Position numbers and translations under genes: made by a program. Below, one piece after another: positions 32,801 to 41,190 of a DNA stretch of 64,000 nt. This DNA comes from Psococerastis gibbosa (Eukaryota > Arthropoda > Insecta > Psocodea > Psocidae), in contig OZ020484.1 in NCBI GenBank assembly GCA_963971405.1, forward strand, positions 2,480,001-2,544,000, in the 5' to 3' direction. The notes under the pieces are model-generated. The model did not search any database and was not told the origin of the DNA. It was given only the letters and a program-made list of their open reading frames with translations. The first letter of the stretch is position 1; each line of letters starts with the position of its first letter.

Positions 32801-35800
32801 GACATCAAGGTCCTCAAAACCATGGAGAAGGACAAGAAAAATAATCGATTTAATGATGGGAAGATCGACCCCACAGGTAAGAGGTTATATAGAGAAAGGG
32901 AAATGGGATTTGAACCAGGGTCTGTACCTATACCTGGCCAGTTGCCATGGCAAAGTGGTAACTCCCAGGGACGCAACAACGTTTTGTCTCGTATATTTAT
33001 AAATTATAATTAATAGCTTAAATAACTTGCCCTTTCCTATATGTTTTTTTTTTATAAATAAGTTTAGAATAAGATTAAGTTAAGCTAACTGTTGTTTTTT
33101 GTTTTGTTGACTATGTACTTACTGTATTTTCGAAATTAATTAAATTAATTATTAATTGAAATTTAAAAGAAAATAATTAGACTAATGTCTACATCTAAGG
33201 GAGAAAAAATTGAAAACTCACCAAAAATATAGCTGCATGAGGATTAATTTATCAATTTGAATTTCCCGCGCATTCTGCACTCACTTGTTTAAAACAATTG
33301 AATAAACCCCGGTTTTACGTTAATCCCAAATCGCCATACTAGGGCAGCTGATTAGCTTCTTCCGCACTTCCCCACTAGGCTTATATAAGCACTTTCCAAT
33401 TTTCTGTCCGCAGGGCGCCTCTGGATTGGGACCATGGGCGGAGTCTCGAAGGAGGGTGTGTGGGAGAGGGGCATGGGGTCCCTGTACAGTTTCACGCCTG
33501 ATTTGACCCCAACCAGGCACGAGGAGAACATAACCATCGCCAATGGTCTGGCGTGGAGTCAGGATCTCAAGACGATGTACTACATTGACACGCCCACTAA
33601 GAGAGTGGACGCCTTCGACTATGACGCAGACGAGGGAACCATAAGTAGGTCACTGAAGAGTAGTCAATGAGTTGGGGTAGGTTGTGGAGTCAGCAGCGAC
33701 AGACAGAGGGGTCGGCTCCAGGATTTCCTTTAAGGGCTGCCTAAACAAGTGAGCAATTTATCACCCACTCCAGCGCCGGAAGTGGGATACATCACATGTA
33801 TCGTCAGCCGAAGGAGGAGGAACCCCGCCCCCCAGGTTCCGCTGTGGAGGAGGTTCTGGAGGTTCTCCTCGAATTCTGAGAGGAGTTCGCAACCCTATTG
33901 CAATTGTAAGATGGCTGACTGAGACGCTTCGAGAGACTGCGCAGGTGTTCCTTCATAAGGGTGGGGTAGACATTGCAGGCGACTCAGGCGAGTAATTAGA
34001 GGACTTTCTACCGCGACTGAGATGGCTCGAATGTGTTAAGGGAGTCGCCGATATTCCATTTTCTGTTCAAACTTCAATTTCTCATGAAATATGGAACACA
34101 GAACAATGAAAAAAATCAAAAAATGCTGAATGGCAAGAAGAATTTTTCTCCTAATTTTGATGGCCTTCACTAACCCCGATTCGTCACAGTTTCTGAACTC
34201 CTGGGTGACCGTTATTTTTTGCGTATCAAGTTCACTAACTATAGTCGATCGGTATTGATGATTGCAAGATACTATATAGCAAAAAATTGGGAGAAAAAAT
34301 TCTTCTTGCCATTCAGCATTTTTTCATTGTTCTGCGTTCCATATTTCATGAGAAATTAAAGTTTGCACAGAAATGGAATATCGGCGACTCCGGTTTGCCC
34401 TTAACAGGCATGCTGGGCCGCCGCGGCCAAGGAGGGGTATTCCCTGTGCAGTGTGCAGATGCTTTGTTGGGGGTGGGGGTGTTTCTGGCACTACAGTGGA
34501 ATATTAAAACCCCGTTATTTAGGTAGAACCAAAGAGCATCGTAAATTTCTGAGGCAATTGTATAGAAGTGGAGGAAGGGACATACGGTATACGGTATAGG
34601 CCACCCAATAACAGCATAGTGATTCGTGCAAGGCAAGACATAATTATTAAGACAATTCTTCTCTTGCCTTACTTCTAGACAATATTCCAACCACTTCTTG
34701 CTTTAATATAATAAACTGTATAACATATTTTTTCCTCTTCTTGCCCTATACGAAATTTCTCGCTCTACGCGGTAACAATTTTCACTGCCTCGCAATGCAA
34801 GGATTTTAGCTTGTCGTACGATACACTAGCTGCCCACAGGGATGAATGCTATACGTTCCATCATTAGCACCACGTGCCGAGGAGTAAGATTGAGGCTAAG
34901 TATGGCCGGCCATAATGTAGGGTAACAACTAAATTATCACGACCAAGCATTGTTAAGCTGTGCAATGACACGCTTAAAGCGTGGCCGAACGGCGCAAAAC
35001 CGTCTGGGAAAGTTCCCAGAGAGCTGTATTGTAGCTGTCACGAAGACATCATTTAGCCTATGACTCAGTGCATGTTGCTTAAATTAAATGCGGAAGTAGC
35101 TCATAATAGGTTTAACAAGCGAACCCATAATACGCGCTAAATGTATGCATGGAAGAAGGGCTATCCCAGACATCACATTGGCTTATCGCTCCTATGTGTT
35201 GCATTTCTGCTTTAAGCAACCCTGTCAGCCTGGCGGGCGGAGTGAGTCTGTTTAGTATAGCTTGAGGCACCCTAAGGGCACACTCTATCACCTCAGGGAG
35301 AAGGGGAGCTGACTGACAGGGTGGACCTCCTGATTATAGTGGATTCCGAAGCACTGGGGGAACATAGTAAAGTCACATGATTAATTCGGAGGTGACCAGG
35401 ACTCGACAAGCACTTCCAATGAATAGTAGCCTAGTCTCAGCGCGTTATCTGGTCCCACCGCTGACGCTGTGCACACAGCCAAGTGTGCTGCAGTTTTGAA
35501 CAGGGTCAGGATTTGTTCTGGTGGATTAAACTTGGCAAGGCCGCTGACGACTCGTCGCTCCAGTGCAGTGGAATTTGAATCAATAAAATGTGTACTTCTT
35601 CTTCTTTAAATTCAATTTTTAGCACCTTCTGATAGTTTCATAGCGATCCTAGCTCGGTTATCGAGGCCACTGACCATAGTAACTTGAATGTATCATGGAC
35701 TTTATTTGAGTGAGAGCCAAGTGCATGTATTTTCAGCGGTGAAATACAGTTTTTAGAAATTGGATTCCGAGCTTAAGTTTAAGCATAGGGCGTCTTAAAT

Positions 35801-37618
35801 AAATAATGGGACCTCCTATTAATTATTACCTAAAACAGGATCAATGCGTTGAAAAAAAGGTTCAGTAAGGTTCGGGAAATCATTAATTAATAATAATTAA
35901 TTCATTAAATCAATCATAATTAGAATAAATCGGGTGTCATCTTACGTTTGACAGCAGGTATGATTGACTTGAATTTAGGTAAGAACAAAGCATTTATACT
36001 GATTTCTCTAACCTTACATACCCTTTTACAATGTATTGACTTTGTTTTAGTCAGCCTAGACAGTAATGTGTTGACAGGGGACTTTTTATGACGCCATGCC
36101 TTATCATACGCGATCACGTCCAAAAGGCTCCGCCCGTTATTAACTTGACATGTTGCGCTGTTGCAGAAAACCGCCGTCCATTGTTTGACTTCTCTGACAT
36201 CGCACCTGCAGACGGGGGGCCGGACGGTATGACTATAGACAGTGACGGCAACCTGTGGGTGGCTCTTTTTGCAGGGGCAGGCGTCTACAATATTGATCCC
36301 CGCACACAGTCCATCATACGTAAGGTACGCACCTAATACTGTACATAAATGCAAAACAGAGGAAGGAGTAGCAACAGGATGTCATGAGGGACCTAGGGTG
36401 CGACACCTATAAAGAATTGAAAAGGACCGCACAAAACAGACAAGTGTGGAGCAGAAAAATACAACATTCGCTGCAAACCAATCACTAGATTTCAACTCAA
36501 GAAGAAATGCAAAATGTTCATACTCTAGGCCAGAGGTTTCCAACCTTTTTCGTCCATGGACCACTAGATTATTTTATGATATTCCGTGGACCACTGTAGC
36601 TACGGCTGGAAAATCGTCAAATTCTAAGGTGATTAGTACCAACAATTACAGCTAATATTTGATTAAATGTTTAGGAATGGTATCGGTCGGATTTTATAGT
36701 TCAGTACCAAGACTTCCTGTATTTTATTTCAAATTTCCAATATTTCAGCTGTTTTTTATTTCCTTATTTCTTACTTTGATCGGTGGACAACATGATATAT
36801 GTCTGTGGACCTCCGGTGGTCCATGGACCACAGTATGGGAACGCCTGCTCTAAGCAGCACTGTTCTTTACACTAAACAGACCTATTGGTCACATTCATCA
36901 AAGTTTATAAAATACAATTTCTTTATAATATGTATACGTGAACACTACAGTACAAAGTAAGTATGACGGGAGGACGACTGCGTGTCCACGAATAAAATAA
37001 AATATTGACTTTTTTGCTGTTCTATTACTGAGCCAACCTAGCAGAGTTAGGGCTATAAAGCCCTCTCTTACACTCAAATAGGAAAGCCCGGGACCGCCTG
37101 TTTTACATGCCCTCCGAAGCAAGTGTGGGACTCGAACCAACAACCTTTCGGGTGAGAGTCGGAGTCTGTATCACTACTCTACAACTCCTGACGCATCCTC
37201 TGGAAGGACGAATTAGAAACTATAACCTCCGCGAGTTGGGAGTTCGTAGACGGCGTCGTACAAAACCTGAGTAGTACGGTATACTAAAGGAATATAATGC
37301 TAATATACGAGTACTCTGTAGTACTAGTCTATGGACTTTATTGTATTTTGTGGCAAAATAGTACCATACCTATACCGGATGGCTGCTGGTTCTTTAAATC
37401 TCTCCAAACTCTTATTTTTCTTCCAGATTGATATTCCATCGTACCAAACAACATCGGTGGCATTTGGGGGCGCCAACCTAGACGAACTCTACGTAGTCAG
37501 CGCTAATTTCTCGCAGCCCCCCGAAATACTGGCCAAGTACGCCGATGCAGGGGCGACTTTCAGAGTAACGGGACTGGGGGTCAAAGGTTTGCCCATGCTC
37601 CCAATTGCACTGCCCTGA
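29742..37618 (+). CDS. rgn: Regucalcin / SMP-30 family protein, five exons
   Basis: Coding segments 29742-29898, 32682-32876, 33414-33644, 36167-36324 and 37427-37618 join without frame conflict into 933 bases, 310 residues plus TGA. Family knowledge: a six-bladed beta-propeller, cytosolic, divalent-metal-dependent lactonase (gluconolactonase) also described as calcium-binding. Metal ligands of human regucalcin (Glu18, Asn154, Asp204) correspond to E16 (GEGPHW), N161 (ANGLAW) and D214 (GGPDGM). The substrate-side Arg and Asn of NNRFNDGK are R108 and N110. Other family blocks: WIGTMGG, YYIDTPTKRVDAFDYD, DGNLWVALFAG, FGGANLDELYVVSA and FRVTGLGVKG. Length is close to the usual 299. The start is the first ATG in frame, directly after an acceptor-like CAG. 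An active enzyme is likely; the physiological role in this animal is not shown by sequence. Confidence 0.93.
29944..30113 (+). mobile_element. SINE-1 copy in regucalcin intron 1
   Basis: Head ACATGTAGAGTAGTGGTAC, box B GGTTCGAGTCTCACAC, body GGAGGGCATGTAAAGCAGG, ending AGGTTGGCAAAGG without the usual TTAT tail. It sits between genuine exon 1 and its first partial duplicate. Confidence 0.88.
30119..30175 (+). pseudogene. Decayed duplicate of regucalcin exon 1 end (copy d1)
   Basis: CTTACAGTGTGTAAACTACA and AAGTAGCCTACATAATAA match 29880-29923 closely. The splice donor ACGTAAGT of the real exon reads ACATAAGT here, so the GT is gone. It covers only the last codons of the exon and the start of the intron. 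Confidence 0.8.
30245..30345 (+). pseudogene. Decayed duplicate of regucalcin exon 1 (copy d2)
   Basis: CTACGTGGACGCTTTGGGAT, CTTCCATTTGTC, GCCCAGTGAAGATCG and GGTCTGTAAACTAC match 29811-29905 with a 6-base deletion and few substitutions. The donor reads ACTTAAGT, so GT is again lost. About 30 codons remain open. It could not be spliced at the usual site and is best read as a dead duplicated exon. Confidence 0.85.
30721..30917 (+). mobile_element. SINE-1 copy, near full length, intron 1 of regucalcin
   Basis: Head ACATGTAGCGTAGTGGTACG (box A intact), box B GGTTCGAGTCCCACAC, body ATGCTTCGGAGGGCATGTAA, tail of repeated TTAT to 30917. This is the best copy for defining the Pol III promoter of the family. 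Confidence 0.92.
31322..31494. repeat. Foldback MITE, close relative of 4071-4245
   Basis: Ends CAGCAGCCTGATCATGGCG and its reverse; inner arms CCGGTATTTATTTAATCCCC and complement; centre AATAGCACTTTCCATTATAA is identical to that of the ING-intron copy. A third, looser inverted pair of the same type follows at about 31520-31650 (TGTAAACAAAACAATTTTGA against AAAATTGTTTTGTTTACAT). Confidence 0.88.
31795..32681. other. Intron 1 remainder: tRNA-like scrap and low-complexity
   Basis: On the minus strand, about 31797-31866 reads like a decayed tRNA or SINE head (GGCTCAAATCCAGGGGTTAA, later GTGGGTTCGAATCCCGCC), but the stem pairing is poor. It runs straight into a family D fragment (31872-31925). 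ACAATTGATGTC and its reverse give a small hairpin at about 31917-31960. The rest up to exon 2 is AT-rich, with nothing recognised. Confidence 0.45.
32682..32876 (+). CDS. rgn: Regucalcin exon 2
   Basis: Acceptor TTATCTACAG, donor CACAG|GTAAGA, phase 1 at both ends. It encodes HENATVAIIIPVKGATDKFL through VTWDG to KDKKNNRFNDGKIDPTG. The NNRFNDGK block is the most conserved signature of the family and holds the substrate-contacting Arg and Asn. Confidence 0.93.
33190..33349. repeat. MITE family M1, right half only
   Basis: GAAAACTCACCAAAAATATAG, GAATTTCCCGCGCATTCTGC, and TTAATCCCAAATCGCCATAC with AGGGCAGCTG match the right half of the 21141-21568 copy. It ends 64 bases before exon 3 of regucalcin, close to where the branch point should lie. 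Confidence 0.75.
33414..33644 (+). CDS. rgn: Regucalcin exon 3
   Basis: Acceptor TCTGTCCGCAG, donor ATAA|GTAGGT, phase 1 at both ends. It encodes RLWIGTMGGVSKEGVWERGM, GSLYSFTPDL, ENITIANGLAWSQDL and YYIDTPTKRVDAFDYDADEG. N161 in ANGLAW is the central metal ligand. Confidence 0.93.
34041..34391. repeat. Foldback element in regucalcin intron 3
   Basis: GGAGTCGCCGATATTCCATT at the left is matched by AATGGAATATCGGCGACTCC at the right end. Arms extend over about 110 bp (TCATGAAATATGGAACACAG; TGCTGAATGGCAAGAAGAAT and their complements). No other copy of this family was noticed in the window. Confidence 0.88.
35195..35560 (-). mobile_element. Retroposon family C copy in regucalcin intron 3
   Basis: The same sequence as the dated insertion at 38351-38706, in the same sense: TGCTTTAAGCAACCCTGTCA, GGTGGACCTCCTGATTATAG, GAGGTGACCAGGACTCGAC. 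The strand is assigned because the (CAA)n tail of the reference copy is on the minus strand. A few hundred bases, no coding frame recognised. Confidence 0.75.
36167..36324 (+). CDS. rgn: Regucalcin exon 4
   Basis: Acceptor GCGCTGTTGCAG, donor TAAG|GTACGC; phase 1 in, phase 0 out. It encodes NRRPLFDFSDIAPADGGPDG, MTIDSDGNLWVALFAGAGVY and NIDPRTQSIIRK. D214 in GGPDG is the third metal ligand. An earlier GT (at 36320) would break the frame into exon 5, so it is not used for this product. Confidence 0.93.
36531..36847. mobile_element. hAT-type MITE, second copy, in regucalcin intron 4
   Basis: Ends CAGAGGTTTCCAACC and reversed GGGAACGCCTG. Flanks CTCTAGGC (36523-36530) and CTCTAAGC (36848-36855) agree in 7 of 8 bases. 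The body matches 15650-15988 (GTGGACCACTAGATTATT, TTGATTAAATGTTTAGGA). It is more diverged than the first copy, so the insertion is older. Confidence 0.92.
36994..37186 (-). mobile_element. SINE-1 copy, minus strand, intron 4 of regucalcin
   Basis: AGCCAACCTAGCAGAGTTAG, TACATGCCCTCCGAAGC, GGGACTCGAACCAACAACC and ACTACTCTACAACTCC are visible. A short internal deletion removes the GGCCAGAAAATGTAG stretch. Its box B is intact on the minus strand. Confidence 0.88.
37427..37618 (+). CDS. rgn: Regucalcin exon 5 (C-terminus)
   Basis: Acceptor TTTTTCTTCCAG, phase 0. It encodes IDIPSYQTTSVAFGGANLDE, LYVVSANFSQ, then ATFRVTGLGVKGLPMLPIAL and P, followed by TGA. FGG-x-N and the GxFKITGLGVKG-like end are the last conserved blocks of the family. 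Confidence 0.93.
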   Translation: MDIPSYQTTSVAFGGANLDELYVVSANFSQPPEILAKYADAGATFRVTGLGVKGLPMLPIALP

Positions 37619-37944
37619 AGCTTTTTAAGAGGGCATGAAAGACAAAATATAGGATTTTTCTAGTTGTATTTATTTATTGTCTGTACAACCCCTATGGTGA
37701 GAAAATCGCTTCCACAGTCCGTTTTTGTTTAATAACATCCAATTTCACAGGAAATATATAATATATTGCATGTACATACTGTATATGTACTGTATATGGG
37801 AGAGCCATCAATGGGATGTCACAAAATAGACGAAATGTTCCTCTACAATTTGATATGTATATAGTATGAGGCCATCACTGACCCCAATTGGCAACTGAAA
37901 CTCCTTCGACCTGACATCCTCAATGACTGTTATTTATTTCCACA

Positions 37945-37950
37945 AATAAA
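37945..37950 (+). promoter_or_regulatory. Candidate polyadenylation signal of regucalcin
   Basis: AATAAA lies 327 bases after the stop, followed by a GT-containing stretch (GTGCAGGCCG, TGTTTTTGTTGAGTG) suitable as a downstream element. It precedes the SINE fragment at 38037. Confidence 0.5.
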
Positions 37951-38036
37951 GTGCAGGCCGTTCGGTGTTTTTGTTGAGTGATGACTGCATAATGTATACT
38001 TTATGACATCAAATTTACCATATGCACATTTCCTAC

Positions 38037-38193
38037 AGTCCCACACTGGCTACATTTTCTGGCCATGCTTCGGAGGGCATTTGTAAAGCAGACGGTCCCG
38101 GGCCTTCCTAGTTGAGTGTAAGAGAGGGCTTTATAGCCCTAACTCCACTAGGTTGGCTTAGTAATATAAACAATAAAAAGTGTTTATTTATTT
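38037..38193 (+). mobile_element. SINE-1 copy, 5'-truncated
   Basis: The copy begins inside box B (GTCCCACACTGGCTACATTT) and continues through GGAGGGCATTTGTAAAGCAG to a TTATTTATT tail. It has no head and so no promoter. It lies just beyond the likely 3' end of regucalcin. Confidence 0.88.
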
Positions 38194-38350
38194 CCTATGA
38201 AATTTGATTTTTATGGCATGGAATGCCTCTTAATTTTAGGTGAGCTTTTAGCCCCCTTAGGGTATCTCTCCCAGCGGGCCTACTCTGCCGCTTATTTTAT
38301 ATCTTAAGCTGGGATTAAAAATGGAAACAAGACAATTTTATAATGGAAAG

Positions 38351-38706
38351 TTGTTGTTGTTGTTTCTAACGCCTGCTTTCAGCATCTCTGCTTTAAGCAA
38401 CCCTGTCAGCCTGGCGGGGGGAGTGAGTCTGTTTGTTAACTTGAGGCACCCAAAGGGCAGACTCTATCACCTCGGGGAAAGGGGAGTTGACTAACAGGGT
38501 GGACCTCCTGATTATAGTGGATACCGAACCACTTGGGGAACATGGTAAAGTCACACGATTAGAGGTGACCAGGACTCGACTTATACTGCCTAAGCGCGTT
38601 ATCATGTCCCACCAGGTTCCCCTGCCAACGCTGTGCACACTACCAAGTTGCCGCAGTTTGAAACAAGCTCTGCTCTAATGGAATCAACATGGTAAGGCCG
38701 TTGGCC
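38351..38706 (-). mobile_element. Retroposon family C, insertion with 13-bp target duplication
   Basis: TTATAATGGAAAG occurs immediately left (38338-38350) and right (38707-38719) of the segment. The sequence outside the pair reads through as one foldback element when the insert is removed. The left edge of the insert is (TTG)n, so on the minus strand the element ends in (CAA)n. The insert is 356 bp with no coding frame recognised, and no clear box A/B. Other pieces: 35195-35560, 41680-41790, 42205-42480, 54866-55222, 56575-56790, 57945-58140. Confidence 0.9.
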
Positions 38707-38930
38707 TTATAATGGAAAGTGCTAACTAATTCAAAATTGTTTTGTTTACCAAGGAATATATACGTTAATACCCATCGCCATAGCTGCTCGCAGATATCCT
38801 AATTTTAGTTTAGGCCATACATTACAGTTGAATTTAACCTTAGACTATATAATACTCTAGACACGGCATTCTAGATGAGAAAGTTGGAGCACCAATAATA
38901 CCAACATTATGTTTATCTTTTGCCAGCGGG

Positions 38931-38961
38931 TGACGTCACAGAGACTTTGTTGCTAGGTAAC
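38931..38961. promoter_or_regulatory. CRE and X-box-like pair
   Basis: TGACGTCA (38931-38938, full CRE/ATF palindrome) is followed 10 bases later by GTTGCTAGGTAAC (38949-38961, RFX X-box form). A second TGACGTCA is at 39157-39164 near the other side of a loosely inverted-repeat region. No gene follows closely on either strand, so this may be a promoter of an unseen exon or the ends of an old MITE. Confidence 0.3.
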
Positions 38962-39319
38962 CTGGTCAGTGACTAGTTTGTTTTTTGAAAAAATAACGGG
39001 CTGATGGTTAAAAGTTTCTAAATTAATATTTGAATATTAAATAAGTTTTACCAACGTTAAAAATTTTTGTCTCACTCCAATTAATTAATTAATTAACTAA
39101 ACGAAACTTGAAAATAACAGGTTCGCGCCTCTAAAAGCAGCTCTTTAGCAAGTGTGTGACGTCATTTTATGTTGGTCCCTCGGAAATTCTAACATGGCGT
39201 GCCTAGTGTAATACCTACTATATATTGTCTAAGAATTGAACAATATATTACCCTGCAATTAAAAAAGAGAAAAACAGGCGCACATTACTCCCCAGATATT
39301 GATGGCAGATATGCTGTCC

Positions 39320-39467
39320 TAAGGCGGGGTTTCCACATACGTCAATGATCAATGAGAAATATGAAATTGACGTTTTAGCAGACATTAAAGACATACTAAA
39401 AATGTCTGCTACCACGTCAAAACCATATTTACCATTGACTACTGACGTATGTGGAAACCCCGCCTTA
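39320..39467. repeat. Small foldback MITE with TA flanks
   Basis: AAGGCGGGGTTTCCACATAC at the left and GTATGTGGAAACCCCGCCTT at the right are perfect inverses. The next bases on both sides fit TA. The inner arms share TGTCTGCTACCACGTCA with the M2 family, so it is probably a shorter relative of M2. Confidence 0.9.
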
Positions 39468-39851
39468 ACCTTCTCAAATTATTCCTTAGTCCTGGTACCT
39501 ATTTTTGCACCCGTAAGACTTTTCGCCACCTATTGTCTCAAAACAAGCGAAGCGCCGGCTATCAAATACAAACGCCTGCGTCAACTGTGTCGTTAACTAT
39601 GACTAAACACCGCATTACGAAGGCGACCAGGCTATTAACAGACTATTTATAAAATTAATTTACTAAAATTAGGTCGGGATGATAAGATGAGGAAAATTAG
39701 TGAGCACGGCATGCTGTTAAACACGTCCACCACCCTGCGGTCATGTCAAGTAATGAATTGTTCTATAAATACACCCGCACAAGCCAATTTAGTTGTAAAA
39801 CAATATTTATGGCACATAATAAAGAGCCGGGTACCTACTGTGAAGTCGGCG

Positions 39852-40740
39852 ATTCTTTCAAGGACACTGACCAAGAATTGAAAGTAATAAAACTATGTGA
39901 GTTAGGCCTAGCTTCTTTAAAGCAATTTCGTGTCAAAAAATTGACAAATAAAGATAGGGTAGCGGTAGTTGTGCGCCAGAAGAATGGGCTCCAAGATTTT
40001 TTTAAGGACACTGACCAAGAATTGAAAGTAATAAAACGATGTGAGGTAGGCCTAGCTTCTTTAAAGCAATTTAAAGCAATTTCGTGTCAAAAAATTGACA
40101 AATAAAGGGTAGCGGTAGTTGTGCGCCAGAAGAATGGGCTCCAAGATTTTTTCAAGGACACTGACCAAGAATTGAAAGTAATAAAACTATGTGAGGTAGG
40201 CCTAGCTTCTTTAAAGCAACTTCGTGTCAAAAAATTGAAAAATAAAAAGTTAGGGTAGCGGTAGTTGTGCGCCAGAAGAAAGGGCTCCAAGATTTTTTTA
40301 AGGACACTGACCAAGAATTGAAAGTAATAAAACGATGTGAGGTAGGCCTAGCTTCTTTAAAGCAATTTAAAGCAATTTCGTGTCAAAAAATTGACAAATA
40401 AAGGGTAGCGGTAGTTGTGCGCCAGAAGAATGGGCTCCAAGATTTTTTCAAGGACACTGACCAAGAATTGAAAGTAATAAAACTATGTGAGGTAGGCCTA
40501 GCTTCTTTAAAGCAATTTCGTGTCAAAAAATTGACAAATAAAGATAGGGTAGCGGTAGTTGTGCGCCAGAAGAATGGGCTCCAAGATTTTTTCAAGGACA
40601 CTGACCAAGAATTGAAAGTAATAAAACTATGTGAGGTAGGCCTAGCTTCTTTAAAGCAATTTCGTGTCAAAAAATTGAAAAATAAAAAGATAGGGTGGCG
40701 GTAGTTGTGCGCCAGAAGAATTGGCTCCAAGTTTTTTTCC
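39852..40740 (+). repeat. Tandem array, six units of 144-150 bp, partly coding-like
   Basis: AGGACACTGACCAAGAATTG starts units at 39861, 40005, 40155, 40301, 40451 and 40595, giving spacings of 144, 150, 146, 150 and 144. Units 2 and 4 share an AAAGCAATTT duplication and the CGATGTG variant, while units 1, 3, 5 and 6 read CTATGTG, so there is an alternating order. In the 144-bp form a unit is 48 codons (FKDTDQELKVIKLCEVGLAS, LKQFRVKKLTNKDRVAVVV, RQKNGLQD). An open frame runs 39743-40105 over units 1-2 and another 40417-40704 over units 5-6; the middle is broken. No known domain is recognised. Confidence 0.9.
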
Positions 40741-40989
40741 AATCCAACTTCCCAACGAAACTAGGCAGGCGACTACACAGGCCCATGCCCAGGGGGGGGG
40801 GGGGGCATTACATTTTTAATCCCAGGTTAAGGTTAAAACTAACCGCCGTCGGGTGGCCTCAGGATTCAAAATATATATAATGTACCATCTCTCCTGTATG
40901 GAGCTCCAACCCGGAACTACAGCCATTCAGGAGGGGATCAGTCTATTGCAGGACCAAGGACTAAGTAAGACAACCTCTTATATACTTGG

Positions 40990-41190
40990 ACATGTAGAGT
41001 AGTGGTACGGACTCTGACTTTCACCCGGAAAGTTGTTGGTTCGAGTCCCACACTTGCTACATGCCATGCTTCGAAGGGCATGTAAAGCAGGCGGCCCGGA
41101 CTCTCCTAGTTGAGTGTAAGAGAGGGCTTTATTTATAGCCCAAACTCCGCTAGGTTGGCTTGGTAATAGAACAGAAAAGTCCTTATTTAC
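40990..41190 (+). mobile_element. SINE-1 copy
   Basis: Head ACATGTAGAGTAGTGGTACG, box B GGTTCGAGTCCCACAC, body GAAGGGCATGTAAAGCAGGC, ending AAAAGTCCTTATTTAC. A short deletion removes the TTTTCTGGCC stretch after GCTACAT. Confidence 0.9.

Noticed and set aside
39852-40740. CRISPR-like array
   Set aside because: Units are 144-150 bp with no short repeat and unique spacer pattern, and the genome is eukaryotic.
40383-40742. 119-codon antisense open frame over the tandem array
   Set aside because: It is the reverse reading of the repeat unit; frame continuity follows from unit length divisible by three. Either strand could be open for this reason, so it is not independent evidence of a gene.
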